DNA of 57,664 bases from Symbiodinium natans (GCA_905221605.1 CAJNDS010000411.1:87853-145516); one strand, 5' to 3'; positions 46,684 through 55,162 are shown, counted from the first letter of the stretch. The notes: generated by a model from the sequence alone, not told the origin. Numbers and translations: made by a program.

Positions 46684-46796
46684 CTAAGGGTCCCAAGTAC
46701 CTAGTTATTGTATACTTGGTCCCTATATATAGCAAGCACTTTAAGGCCCGAGTATTCCCTATTTAGGTACATGGCCCCTTTAGGGGAAAATCGCAG
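46684..46796. mobile_element. Introner-like element, GTACATGG family
   Basis: The left end ctaagggtcccaagtacc and the right end ggtacatggcccctttagg are inverted repeats. The interior has tataca and tatatat. A second copy lies at 52855-52963; the two share ctttaaggccc(g/a)agt and ttaggtacatgg. Confidence 0.62.
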
Positions 46797-47157
46797 TGAA
46801 GGGTTGAACCCGTCAACGGATGTTGCGTCGTTAGAGGCTCTTTGGGAGGGGGGGGGGGTGTGGGGGTAGCCCCATATCCTGCACCTTGACACATGGATCT
46901 CCTTTCAAGAGGTTTTCTGAACCCCACGCCCTAAACCCTAAACCCTACACCTTTCACGCAGGGTTGAAGAGGTTTTCCTTCTGACCCGGAGTTGCTATTA
47001 TGCCTTCTAATCCCCATAATCAACGTGATAGGGTGTAACTAAGGCCGTAACATGTTCATAGTCAACCCTAAAAAGGGCCTGTTTCAGGGGATATAGGGTA
47101 TCATCACCCATCCTGCTTATTCTTAGGTTACTTACTCTGTTTAGGGTTAACCCAGGT

Positions 47158-47289
47158 ATGGCCCTTCGAGATTGTAAGTTGCGACGGCGCCCGGCCGCTT
47201 TTGAGGTGGCTCCACTGCGCGAGATCAACGATCTCGATCTTTGTGGGTGGTTTTTGTTTAAGCCCCGAGTCGATCACCCTTTGCCGCCA
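47158..47289 (+). CDS. Candidate exon, 44 codons
   Basis: It starts at or just before an ATG following aacccag|GT and reads MALRDCKLRRRPAAFEVAPL, then REINDLDLCGWFLFKPRVDH, ending PLPP and a stop. A basic N-part is followed by an acidic/aromatic part. If ATG is the true start it could be a first coding exon, though the AG before it also fits an acceptor. Confidence 0.35.
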
Positions 47290-47526
47290 TGAAGAAGAAG
47301 CTGCGCAGTCCGAACCCTGACCCCCCCCCCGAACCATGGACCTCGGTTTGATGAGTTGGTGGTCTCCTTAAGAAGGGGTTTCTGCTTCATAGGGCCATAT
47401 ACCGGGGTTCTTATCAGGGTATCTAGGAATCTGGGGGCTCTATCTAGGTATAAGGGTAGCAGATATAGCGCCTGCCGGCCTGTATCATCCTTAGGGTTAA
47501 TAGGGCGTCGAGATTCGGAGGGCTTC

Positions 47527-47632
47527 CCAGAGACTCCAAAATCCCTTAAGTAAGGAATATACCTTAAACTATAGTAGGACCCCAAATATGATTTAAGGTC
47601 TGTTCCTCAATTATCAGTGATATTGGAGTCTT
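47527..47632. mobile_element. Introner-like element, CCTTAATTAAGG-related
   Basis: The ends gagactccaaaatccctta and gtgatattggagtc are imperfect inverted repeats. The interior carries aaggaatatacctta and atgatttaaggt, as in related copies. Confidence 0.45.
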
Positions 47633-47662
47633 TGGGTTCTTGGGCCAGCGAGCGTTTGAGCC

Positions 47663-47746
47663 ATGGTCCGAGCCCACTCCGAAAAAGCCCCGGTGGAGAC
47701 CTCCCTGCTGCTGAGGGTGGAGCTTCCTGCAGTTGGCCCCATGACG
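47663..47746 (+). CDS. Candidate exon abutting a TTTAGGG array
   Basis: Twenty-eight codons, MVRAHSEKAPVETSLLLRVE then LPAVGPMT, directly followed by ggtttagggtttaggg. The array's first GT (47748) would be the donor. Confidence 0.36.
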
Positions 47747-47797
47747 GTTTAGGGTTTAGGGTTTAGGGTTTAGGGTTTAGGGTTTAGGGTTTAGGGC
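47747..47797. repeat. TTTAGGG array, 7 copies
   Basis: It starts immediately after the candidate exon with no intervening base and ends at ggcgagtccc. Confidence 0.95.
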
Positions 47798-48168
47798 GAG
47801 TCCCAAGTATCAGCTAAATCTTGGTAGCCCAGTGGTGCTCTTTTGCCCCCTTTTTTGGTGGGTTCAAGGTTCCCTTGCAGAGTAACCAACCCGAAAAAAA
47901 GGGTACCCTTCTCATAATATGGCTACTGGGCTACTGAAAAATTGAAGTGAAAAAGGACCAGAGTTTAGGGCTTAGGGAGCAGTTGCATGTGTGCCGGTAG
48001 CCTCAGAGTCCGTTGCTCAAGAAAGGGTTTTTGGGTTTCAGGGGTGTGTGGGATTTTGGAATCTGGGTCCGGACTCGAGAAGATCAAGCAAAAACAACAG
48101 TGGCCTTATAGGTGTGCTTTCGATACCGCTATCTAAGGCAGGTCCTTCAGACTGATTGGACCCCCAAC

Positions 48169-48210
48169 CCCCCCCCCCCCCCCCCCAAAAAAAAAAAAAA
48201 AAAAAAAAAA
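48169..48210. repeat. C17 followed by A23 homopolymers
   Basis: A C run of about 17 (from 48170) passes directly into an A run of about 23. Tract lengths are unlikely to be exact, because such runs are error-prone in sequencing. Confidence 0.85.
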
Positions 48211-48410
48211 ATGGCGACACAGAGAAGCTCTCGTCCCAAATGAGCCCGAAACCCTGAACAGCCCCTGAAGCCCACACCCTAAACCCTAAACTCTTCCAAC
48301 CCTAAACCCATGGAAGCCCGAAACCCTAAACTGCCCTGAGCGCTTGCCCCAAGCCTGGAGTCTGAACCACAGTGGTCCGAGGGTGACCAGGGGGGTCTAG
48401 GGTTTCGCCG

Positions 48411-48497
48411 ATGGCTTCTGAGGTCGGCAGTCGGTGGCATACTGAAACGCCACGTGTGCAGAGCCTTGTAAAGCCTGAGGGTAGTCATATGGTCCCT
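48411..48497 (+). CDS. Possible exon
   Basis: It follows ggtctagggtttcgccg and reads MASEVGSRWHTETPRVQSLV, then KPEGSHMVP and a stop. No donor is convincing. The - strand is also open here. Confidence 0.22.
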
Positions 48498-48637
48498 TAG
48501 CATGGGCCTTTAAGAAAGGGGAACCCCTTATATCCCTCGTAGCGACCCTTAGATAGAGCCTTATGCGGCATCCCCACAGAAGATAAGACTCGCAAGATGA
48601 ACTCGCCCCTTCTTTCATGTGGACCTTCAAGAACCCA

Positions 48638-48738
48638 AAGAGCCCAACATAGCTTAATTAAGCAATATAGCTTAAATCATATTAAGGATCCCTATATGAT
48701 TTAAGGAATATTCCTTAATTAAGCAATATTGGGCTCTT
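48638..48738. mobile_element. Best-preserved introner-like palindrome, CCTTAATTAAGG family
   Basis: It is 101 bp long and almost wholly palindromic. AAGAGCCCAACATAGCTTAA.. on the left pairs with ..GCAATATTGGGCTCTT on the right, over ~50 bp per arm with few mismatches. The hexamer AGAACC flanks both sides (48630-48635 and 48739-48744), a plausible target-site duplication. Confidence 0.7.
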
Positions 48739-48907
48739 AGAACCTCGAAACAGCTCCCCCCCTCACATGGAGAGTTCTCTCAATTATGGCACCTTTTTGG
48801 GTGCCCTAAACAGGGCCGCCTTATAAGAAGACCCCCCAAAAACGAACAGAATTTAGAGAACTTCAAGCCCCTAAACACTAAACCCTAAACCTGACACGCC
48901 TGACCAC

Positions 48908-49003
48908 ATGAACATCGGAGGCTTCGACTTTCTGCAGAAGTTTTCGGTGAAGCCCGGAGCTGTCTTTTCGCGGGTGCAGACGGCCATCGCCACGGGCCCA
49001 GGA
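48908..49003 (+). CDS. Candidate exon
   Basis: It reads MNIGGFDFLQKFSVKPGAVF, then SRVQTAIATGPG, ending at a CCCTAAA run. Codons are balanced and GC-rich at third positions, like the other good segments. Confidence 0.36.
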
Positions 49004-49228
49004 CCCTAAACCCTAAACCCTAAACCCAGATTGGGAGGTCTGACTCAGGTACGCGGTCGCTGTGCACCAGGAGAGCAGACTGAAAACTTCTCATCCAGAC
49101 AGCCCCTTCTACCCCTTAGCGCAGGTATTATGGTAAATATCTTAAGTTGTATAGGGATCCCTAGTATGAAATTCAAGCTATCTTCCTTAATTCAGTGTTT
49201 TTTTCAAGGGCTCTCTGGGCATCTGGCT

Positions 49229-49274
49229 AAACCCTAAACCCTAAACCCTAAACCCTAAACCCTAAACCCTAAAC
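49229..49274. repeat. CCCTAAA array, 6 copies
   Basis: A clean run that ends 25 bp before the AG acceptor of the next candidate exon. Confidence 0.95.
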
Positions 49275-49299
49275 CGGATGTCGAGGGGCGGCTACTCAG

Positions 49300-49385
49300 G
49301 TGGACACTTTCGACGAGCTTGCCGTCAGACTGGAGGGCGACCTGCTCGATGCTGGCCCTTGCAACAACGACCTGTACCAGGCCGG
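49300..49385 (+). CDS. Candidate exon with acceptor and telomeric donor
   Basis: It follows gcggctactcag (AG 49298-49299) and reads VDTFDELAVRLEGDLLDAGP, then CNNDLYQAG. It ends gccgg|GTTTAGGG, so the donor is the first GT of a heptamer array; it leaves phase 2. Acidic and helical, likely the start of the coiled-coil part. Confidence 0.45.
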
Positions 49386-49564
49386 GTTTAGGGTTTAGGG
49401 TTTAGGGTTTAGGGTTGGCGCCCGACGCTTCATGTAGGCTGTGTCATAGCGGGGTAACATTTTAAATGTTTAAGGGTAATCAGGAAGAGGAACTTAGATT
49501 TTTTTATTCTATCCCCACCATGAACTAGTAAGCCCTAACCCCTTAACCCTAAAATTGCCCTACT

Positions 49565-49619
49565 AAACCCTAAACCCTAAACCCTAAACCCTAAACCCTA
49601 AACCCTAAACCCTAAACCC
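49565..49619. repeat. CCCTAAA array, 8 copies
   Basis: It ends 7 bp before the acceptor of the next exon (ccgcgcag), so the polypyrimidine-like tract of that intron is the C-strand array itself. Confidence 0.95.
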
Positions 49620-49626
49620 CGCGCAG

Positions 49627-49700
49627 GTGGCGAAGCTACGTTGCGAGCAGCACCTTCAGGCATGGAACCGTTTGCAGTGTGAGATCTCATGGTGTCGAAT
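49627..49700 (+). CDS. Candidate exon, coiled-coil-like
   Basis: It follows accccgcgcag and reads VAKLRCEQHLQAWNRLQCEI, then SWCR, with heptad-like hydrophobic spacing. Its end is uncertain. An element of the TTAAGAACCC family begins at 49718. Confidence 0.38.
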
Positions 49701-49717
49701 CACCGCCCTAAGCCCTC

Positions 49718-49817
49718 CCTTAAGAACCCGAAACCTACCTTTTTTTGGTAGGCTTCCCAAGAATCCCACAACGGGATTTATACTAAGAACCTACAAAACA
49801 AGTAGGGTTTCTTAAGG
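49718..49817. mobile_element. Introner-like element, TTAAGAACCC family
   Basis: The left end ccttaagaacccgaaacc and the right end gtagggtttcttaagg are inverted repeats of ~13-18 bp with small gaps. Its last bases (cttaag) could supply the AG acceptor of the following segment. Confidence 0.62.
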
Positions 49818-49990
49818 TCATCGCGAGGAGTGGATGTTGGGACTCGTACCAGAGCCCGGAAGAGACAAGTCATCTGAGAAGAGGGCGCGAACTCGTGCGC
49901 CCGAGCATACGCCGTCAGCAAGCGTCGTTTGCTTGCCCCCGAAGCCTCCGGCTGCAAGCCTTGCCCATCCTTGCCCCCAGAACAGCATGA
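49817..49990 (+). CDS. Possible exon, frame ambiguous
   Basis: It is open in two + frames. One runs straight from the preceding element (VIARSGCWDSYQSPEETSHL, then RRGRELVRPSIRRQQAS). The other starts at an ATG at 49834 (PGRDKSSEKRARTRAPEHTP, then SASVVCLPPKPPAAS). Either way it is basic and low in structure. The next element starts at about 50011. Confidence 0.3.
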   Translation, partial: VIARSGCWDSYQSPEETSHLRRGRELVRPSIRRQQASFACPRSLRLQALPILAPRTA

Positions 49991-50010
49991 AGCCCGAAAC
50001 TTGGCTTGTC

Positions 50011-50094
50011 CCCCCCTTATAACAACAGTCCTTAAGAGGGATGATCATATAGGGGGAACGATAATCCCTACTAAGGACTGCTAGTATAAGGGGC
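50011..50094. mobile_element. Introner-like element, GGGATGTT family, truncated ends
   Basis: Arms ccccttataacaacagtcct and actaaggactgctagtataa pair over ~30 bp. The outer GGGATG/CATCCC present in three other copies is missing, and the right arm runs directly into a CCCTAAA array at 50094. Confidence 0.65.
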
Positions 50095-50280
50095 CCTAAA
50101 CCCTAAACCCTAAACCCTAAACCCTAAACCCTAAACCCTAAACCCTAAACCCTAAACCCTAGACCCTAGACCCTAGACCCTAGACCCTAGACCCTAGACC
50201 CTAGACCCTAGACCCTAAGACCCTAAGACCCTAAGACCCTAAGACCCTAAGACCCTAGACCCTAAACCCTAAACCCTAAG
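50094..50280. repeat. CCCTAAA array with homogeneous CCCTAGA and CCCTAAGA variant blocks
   Basis: About 9 CCCTAAA units are followed by about 8 CCCTAGA units (50157-50212), about 5 CCCTAAGA octamers, then CCCTAAA again. Variants are clustered, not scattered, so they arose by local tandem amplification or by templated synthesis from a variant. Confidence 0.95.
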
Positions 50281-50339
50281 ACCCCAACTCTAAGCCTTAA
50301 ACCCGAAACCCGAAACCCTCTAAATGCCGTAACCTTGGG

Positions 50340-50408
50340 GAGGACTGGCAGGCGAAGCTCTCACAGGCCACCACAGCAAACCTGCGCGCCCAACGGGCGA
50401 GGATCTGG
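50340..50408 (+). CDS. Candidate exon, coiled-coil-like
   Basis: It reads EDWQAKLSQATTANLRAQRA then RIW, helical and charged, before gatttagggtttaggg. The left boundary is unclear (a GAG precedes). The end runs into a TTTAGGG array. Confidence 0.34.
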
Positions 50409-50981
50409 GGGATTTAGGGTTTAGGGTTTAGGGTTTGGGGTTTAGGGTTTAGGGTTTAGGGTTTAGGGGGGTTGAGGGGGGTTTAGGGAAGCAAATGGGG
50501 ATTTCCGAAATTAGGGGTACCCTCATGATTAGGAAATCCTACTATTTTTGGGGTTAATATTGGGAGTCCCTTACTTTCGTAAACCGCCCAAATTGACTAC
50601 TTATTCTGGCTAAAACTACTGCTGGGGTGTGTTTCCCCTAGTTCGTTCTATAGTTGCCACCCCCAAATCCTGACAAACCCAGAACTTAGGGGATATTTGG
50701 AAAAATGTTATTAGTTTTTGGGTACTGGAATTTCCTAAGAAACAGCTAAAATTAAAGTTTTTGCTAGGGTTCCAAGTTCAGTATAGAGAATGTATAGGGC
50801 AGTTTGCCATTGGGATCACCTCTGGCTGCGTGACCTCGAACTCTCCACGGCCCCAAACCTGCAGCCAGAATGCCCGAACCCTAATCCCTAAACCGGAAAC
50901 CCTAAACCCTAAACCCCAAACCCCAAACCCCAAACCCTAAACCCTAAACCCTAAACCCTAAACCCTAAACCCCAAGACTAG

Positions 50982-51044
50982 AGCGCCAGGAGTGAGCTGG
51001 CGAGGATGAGGGAGGCTTACTATCGAGAGGCCAGGTCTGCAGCT
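50982..51044 (+). CDS. Candidate exon with both splice sites, coiled-coil-like
   Basis: Exactly 63 nt lie between ccccaagactag and GTGAGT (51045). They read SARSELARMREAYYREARSA then A. The acceptor lies 10 bp after a CCCTAAA array. The donor is textbook. One of the most convincing segments. Confidence 0.48.
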
Positions 51045-51104
51045 GTGAGTCCCACTCCAACCCCGCGGCTGCATTTACCTACTCTTTTGGGGCCCTGCGT
51101 ATGG

Positions 51105-51192
51105 GTTCAGGGTTTAGGGGTTTAGGGGTTTAGGGTTTAGGGTTTAGGGTTTAGGGTTTAGGGTTTAGGGTTTAGGGTTTAGGGTTTAGGGT
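51105..51192. repeat. TTTAGGG array, about 11 copies
   Basis: It begins with two 8-bp units (tttagggg), then clean heptamers. The following open segment starts within 1-10 bases of its end, so TTTAG or ttcgag would be the acceptor. Confidence 0.95.
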
Positions 51193-51315
51193 TCATTCGA
51201 GGCTTTCACTTCTGAGCTTATGCAGCTTCATCACTTAGTCTTCAGAGAATACAGTAAGATTTTCACCTTTCAACTAGTATCCAGAGAGATCTCAGCGTCA
51301 ATGCTCGCTCTGCAG
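51193..51315 (+). CDS. Candidate exon directly after a TTTAGGG array
   Basis: Forty-one codons read SFEAFTSELMQLHHLVFREY, then SKIFTFQLVSREISASMLAL, ending at ctgcag and a stop. Helix-like. If spliced, the acceptor would be the last TTTAG of the array or ttcgag at 51201. Confidence 0.36.
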
Positions 51316-51463
51316 TAGTGAGCGTGATGCTGGAACCGGGCTGCTGTGAACCCAGGCCTGCTGTAAAAAAGGGTGTAGGGTTTAGGGTTTAGGGTTTAGG
51401 GTTTAGGGTTTAGGGTTAGGGTGGTTATAACCCCGCTAATTTGTTGGGTTTGAACACAGACAG

Positions 51464-51544
51464 GCCCAGTCCACCCTACGCCCTCGACGCGCAATCACTA
51501 ACCGAATGGAACTCGCAAGTAGCAGCCGCATGACCCGGTCTGTG
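51464..51544 (+). CDS. Candidate exon
   Basis: It follows gaacacagacag and ends at gtctgtg|GTCTAG. It reads AQSTLRPRRAITNRMELASS then SRMTRSV. Basic and Ser/Arg-rich. Confidence 0.32.
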
Positions 51545-51812
51545 GTCTAGCCTACAAAGCATAGCAAACCCAAAAGGATGAATGATTGAACCCCACCAAG
51601 CCTCTGAAAAGCCCTAAACACCCTAAATCCTGCATTAGACCTACCCGGGACACCCTATTTGCCTACAGTTTAGAAGTAGCTACCCCCTTAATTCGTAGGT
51701 ACAACCCATAACACTGTAGGTAAAGAGAGTCGCAGGTAGTCCCTAGTAGCCCCATAACCCCTGCAGAGACATGGTTGCAAAAGCCCCATAAACCCTACAC
51801 AGACCCCAAAAA

Positions 51813-51872
51813 ATGGAGGTAGCTGGCCTGCGCCAGCAGCTGGTCCGTAAGCAGCAGGCCGAGGACGAAAAG
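51813..51872 (+). CDS. Candidate exon, coiled-coil-like
   Basis: It reads MEVAGLRQQLVRKQQAEDEK, then a G-run and a diverged heptamer array. A GTAAGC lies inside at 51846 and could be an alternative, earlier donor. Confidence 0.33.
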
Positions 51873-52014
51873 GGGGTTGGGGCTTGGGGGTTAGGGTTCA
51901 GGGTGTTTCCACCAAATCGTAAACCCAGAACCTTTTTAAACTCCTAAACTCCTAAACTCCTAAACCCTAAACCCTAAACCCTAAACCCTAATCCACATTG
52001 CGGGGACGCACTAG

Positions 52015-52066
52015 TGCTACAAGCACCCAGGCGCCGACCTGCGCAGCCCCGTTTTGACCTTTGCTG
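52015..52066 (+). CDS. Candidate exon before a 43-nt intron
   Basis: It follows gacgcactag and ends ttgctg|GTTTAGGG. The frame CYKHPGADLRSPVLTFA is open, as is LQAPRRRPAQPRFDLC. Only the second joins in frame to the next segment. The intron 52067-52109 starts with one heptamer and ends ttcttgttgacag. Confidence 0.38.
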
Positions 52067-52109
52067 GTTTAGGGTTTCCTTGGTCGCTGATCGTGCTTCT
52101 TGTTGACAG

Positions 52110-52158
52110 CGACGCAGGCGACAACGAAGGCCCCTGCTCGAAGGATCTGAATCTTCGG
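52110..52158 (+). CDS. Candidate exon with both splice sites
   Basis: It reads DAGDNEGPCSKDLNLR between ttgttgacag and GTACCT (52159). The acceptor has a good pyrimidine tract. Entered in phase 2. Confidence 0.42.
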
Positions 52159-52314
52159 GTACCTACAAGCCCGTATTCCAGGCTCAAACTGTGAACTTGT
52201 ACGTCATATAACAGAAGACAGGTCCAGGCATGGAGATATAGTTTACAGTAGGGCTTTCATATATATATATATATATAAACATATTAGCTTGTACTTGTTC
52301 GCCATCTTTTGCAG

Positions 52315-52428
52315 GTGATCCGTTTTGTTGGTTGGTGCCCGGCACAGGAGAGAGGAGATGAGTTCGTCCCCGACATTATTTCACACTTCTCCGTCAGCGA
52401 GCGTCCGAGCGAGGCGGGATGTAGAATC
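52315..52428 (+). CDS. Candidate exon, 38 codons
   Basis: It follows gccatcttttgcag (AG 52313-52314) and reads VIRFVGWCPAQERGDEFVPD, then IISHFSVSERPSEAGCRI. A GTAGAA possible donor lies at 52421. Well balanced, apparently a folded domain; family unknown. Confidence 0.42.
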
Positions 52429-52436
52429 TAGAGCTG

Positions 52437-52523
52437 ATGTGGACTCCGGGGCACGTCTCCTGGTCTGTTTCCATACTGGGAACCAATGTCGGCATGCAGT
52501 TGGTCCGCAAGTTGGTTCGTAAC
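52437..52523 (+). CDS. Candidate exon ending at a GTGTGT donor
   Basis: It reads MWTPGHVSWSVSILGTNVGM, then QLVRKLVRN, followed by GTGTGTGTATG at 52524. The following 170 bp are (GT)n and GC-alternating DNA ending tctgcttctgcgcag, so this would be a 173-nt intron. It is offset in frame from the 52315 segment. Confidence 0.36.
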
Positions 52524-52696
52524 GTGTGTGTATGTGTATGAGTATGTGCATGTGTATGTGTATGTGCCCATGGGTCTGGGCCTGGGCGCCGTCGCGGGCG
52601 CGCGTGTGTGTGCGGGCGCGGGCGCGGGCGTGGGCGCGGGCGTTTATGCGCATAAGCGCACGTGTGTTTCCATCCTGTCGATCTGCTTCTGCGCAG
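52524..52696. repeat. TG/GC alternating purine-pyrimidine tract (candidate intron)
   Basis: A (TGTATG)n region passes into gcgcgtgtgtgtgcgggcgc repeats, a nearly continuous purine-pyrimidine alternation with Z-DNA potential. It is bounded by a GT donor and a gcgcag acceptor. Confidence 0.6.
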
Positions 52697-52825
52697 TCAA
52701 TGCGCATTTACCGAATCTATGTGTCTGTCGTTGTTTGTCGGCTTCATCACCAAGCACCCGCAGCCCGTAAGGCAGAGGTGGATGAGCTGCTTGAGGAGCA
52801 GAAGAAGCGATTGGAGGAGTCTGCT
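52697..52825 (+). CDS. Candidate exon, coiled-coil-like C-part
   Basis: It follows ttctgcgcag and is open as SMRIYRIYVSVVVCRLHHQA, then ARKAEVDELLEEQKKRLEES. The second half is strongly coiled-coil-like. The first half may contain a further short intron (GTGTCT..CCGCAG). An introner-like element follows at 52855. Confidence 0.42.
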
Positions 52826-52854
52826 TAAGCCTTCTTTCCGCAGTAGACTTAGTA

Positions 52855-52963
52855 CCCTAAGGGTCCATGTACCTTGTTATTATATACGTGGGCCAGAAAG
52901 TCCTTATACACAAGGTACTTTAAGGCCCAAGTGTACCCTAATTAGGTACATGGACATTTAGGG
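52855..52963. mobile_element. Introner-like element, GTACATGG family
   Basis: The ends cctaagggtccatgtacc and ggtacatggacatttagg are inverted repeats (16 of 18). Length 109 bp. Second copy of the 46684 element, from which it differs mainly in the loop. Confidence 0.68.
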
Positions 52964-53126
52964 GTAGTCGAGCAGTAATGCCTTTAAGATAGCATTGTGC
53001 ATCTTTCGTGTTGTCGTCAACACGCCAATGGCATCCAGAGCTTAGCTTTCTGCGGCAGCGGCAGCGAAGTCCGCTGGGAAGAACGCAATAAAATAGACAA
53101 ATGCCGCAAGCACACCGCAACATAGT

Positions 53127-53335
53127 AAGGCTACTTAGTTGTTGAATATCATAATATTAAAGTCATAGTACACTATACTCATAATGATAGTAATAATAGC
53201 ATCAACAAAAAACAAAAATGAAAATAACAATACTGATAACAAGAAGAGTAAGAATAATAATATTACAGTAGTAGGAATACTATATGCAATATTAGTAATT
53301 AGTAGTAGGAATATCATATATAATAAGAGGTTTGT
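53127..53335. repeat. AT-rich trinucleotide-like tract
   Basis: About 200 bp of taataata/agtagtag-like sequence, far more AT-rich than any neighbour, ending 9 bp before the acceptor ttgcag at 53344. Likely intronic filler. Confidence 0.8.
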
Positions 53336-53344
53336 GAACTTGCA

Positions 53345-53447
53345 GGAGCAGCACCTGGTCCAGCTCGAGAGACTTACGAAGGAGAACCAGCAGCTACTCT
53401 ACAAGCTCAAGACCAAAGCCATGCAGGCCATGAGGGAAGGATCTAGG
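53345..53447 (+). CDS. Candidate exon, strong coiled coil
   Basis: It follows gtgaacttgcag and reads EQHLVQLERLTKENQQLLYK, then LKTKAMQAMREGSR, with clear heptad leucines. It ends near agg|GTCCTAAACC, a GT at the edge of a CCCTAAA array. The best coding signal of the locus. Confidence 0.5.
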
Positions 53448-53448
53448 G

Positions 53449-53512
53449 TCCTAAACCCTGAACCCTAAACCCTAAACCCTAAACCCTAAACCCTAAACCC
53501 TAAACCCTAAAC
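53449..53512. repeat. CCCTAAA array, 8-9 copies
   Basis: It directly follows the coiled-coil segment; the first units are diverged (tcctaaa, ccctgaa). A TTTAGGG array of opposite orientation follows at 53596-53667. Confidence 0.95.
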
Positions 53513-53595
53513 CGTCGGGTTGAGGTTTAGGCCCGACGATCTACAGAGTCACAGAGGCCTGGGTGGGAAAAGGGTTGCGGTTTTGGGTTTAAGGT

Positions 53596-53667
53596 TTAGG
53601 GTTAGGTTTAGGGTTTAGGGTTTAGGGTTTAGGGTTTAGGGTTTAGGGTTTAGGGTTTAGGGTTTGG
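53596..53667. repeat. TTTAGGG array, about 10 copies
   Basis: Opposite orientation to the array 85 bp upstream; together they can form a large hairpin in single-stranded RNA or DNA. Confidence 0.95.
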
Positions 53668-53865
53668 GTTCGACACTCGTATACGGCTACGGCCTTGGAC
53701 GTTAAAAGCAAAGGCAACGAAAGTCGCTTCACATGCCGGTGACTGAAACAACGCTTTGTACCTAAACTCCCGCAAATTCATTGCTGTTTCTGTTTGTCTA
53801 TTTTGTGGGGTTGTTAGATGTTAAACTCAACTCTTCTCCTCGCCCGGTCTGCTCCTCGCCTAACC

Positions 53866-53970
53866 CCAGGGTGCCCAACCCCAGAGTGTCCTGGAGTGCG
53901 CAACACCAGAACGTCCCTTGAGTGCCCAACTCCACAATTGTCCCTGGGGTGCCCAACCCCAAAGTGCCCC
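53866..53970 (+). repeat. 27-bp imperfect tandem repeat, four units
   Basis: Units begin (g/a)gtgccCaac(c/t)cca.. and are ~27 bp apart, so the open frame is kept: PGCPTPECPGVRNTRTSLEC, then PTPQLSLGCPTPKCP. The surrounding frame spans 53818-54033. Because the period is a multiple of 3 it could be coding, but nothing else supports it. Confidence 0.7.
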
Positions 53971-54152
53971 ATCAGAATTACAAAGGTGGTCGTGCGATCT
54001 TTGACTCCTCAACCCTCTACAGAACGACCCAAATAGAACCCCCACTTGCTCTTTGGGTTCTTGGAAAATGTCAACATAACCATTTTTTCTCGCGCGCCCC
54101 ATGAGTTGAACCCTAGACCCAAAACCCTACCATGCCCTAAGCCCTACGCCTT

Positions 54153-54250
54153 GGGATGATCCTCCTTATACTGACAGTCCTTAAGAGGGATTGCAGTACC
54201 CCCCTATCATAGTCCCTATTGAGGACTGTTAGTATAAGAGGGAGCATCCC
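54153..54250. mobile_element. Introner-like element, GGGATGTT family
   Basis: A 98-bp element. The 40-bp left arm (from gggatgatcctccttatact) and the 40-bp right arm (to agtataagagggagcatccc) are inverted repeats with a few mismatches. CCTTATA/TATAAG and CAGTCCTTA/TGAGGACTG are shared with three other copies. Confidence 0.72.
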
Positions 54251-54296
54251 AACCCTAACCTTTAAAGGCGCCTCTAGGGGGCCCATGAGTTCAACC

Positions 54297-54358
54297 CTAA
54301 ACCCTAAACCCTAAACCCTAAACCCTAAACCCTAAACCCTAAACCCTAAACCCTAAAG
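54297..54358. repeat. CCCTAAA array, about 9 copies
   Basis: A clean run 47 bp downstream of the inverted-repeat element at 54153-54250. Confidence 0.95.
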
Positions 54359-54404
54359 CGAACAAGAACCCTAAACACACCTCTAGAGGGCTATCATCGC
54401 CCAG

Positions 54405-54474
54405 TGGCTTTTGCGAAGGCCAACCTTCAGGGCGATCTGCTGGCGAAAAGAATGGAGGTCGGAAAATTGTTGGG
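54405..54474 (+). CDS. Candidate exon with acceptor and telomeric donor
   Basis: It follows atcgcccag (AG 54403-54404) and reads AFAKANLQGDLLAKRMEVGK then LL. It ends ttgttgg|GGTTTAGGG, with the array's first GT as donor. Entered in phase 1, leaves phase 2. Helical, fits the coiled-coil part. Confidence 0.45.
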
Positions 54475-55111
54475 GTTTAGGGTTTAGGGTTTAAGGGGTT
54501 TTGGGTTTAGGGTTCAGCCTTTCTAGGGTTGTCTTCTCTATGTTGTTTAAGGATCCCCTGGTTTTTCTTAAAAGCGAAATTAGGGTTTAGGATTTAGGAT
54601 GTAAGGTTTCTGGGCTCCTTTTCAAGGGTTCTCCCTCGTCTTTTCGAGGGGTTTTGGCGTTCAGGGTTCAGGGATCCCCTTTCTCTTTTTTGTGGGGGCT
54701 TTGGGTTTAGGAATTATAAGGTTCAGAGATTTCCTCGTGTTTTGGGGGGAGGTTTAGGGTTTAGGGTTCATGATTAAAGGTTTAGAGGTCCCCTTGTCTT
54801 TTTTGGTGGGGGTGTAGGGTTTAGGGTTTTTGAGCTTGGCAAGTTGGAGGCAAAAGGTTGGAGGTTGCACATGTCAAGTATTCGCTTGGACGAGCGCGGC
54901 TCCATAGTGTGTGAGAGTCGGTTTAGGGTTTAGGGTTTAGGGACTCCTGTTCATGAAGTGTCGATGTCACGTCCTTTTTCACTGCGGTACAGTATTCGCA
55001 GCCTGAATCCCAAAGCCCCCAGCTCAAGATGAGTGGTGCCCTAAACCCTAAACCCTAAACCCTCAACCCTCAACCCTAAACCCTCAACCAACAAAAACCG
55101 CCACGTTTCAG

Positions 55112-55162
55112 GCTCCAGAGCAACTGGACGCGGCTACACAGACAGTGGTGGAGACCCTGCTT
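55112..55162 (+). CDS. Candidate exon
   Basis: It follows cgccacgtttcag and reads APEQLDAATQTVVETLL and a stop. An alternative frame is open further right (LQSNWTRLHRQWWRP). If the first frame is used this could be a final exon of one gene. Confidence 0.34.
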
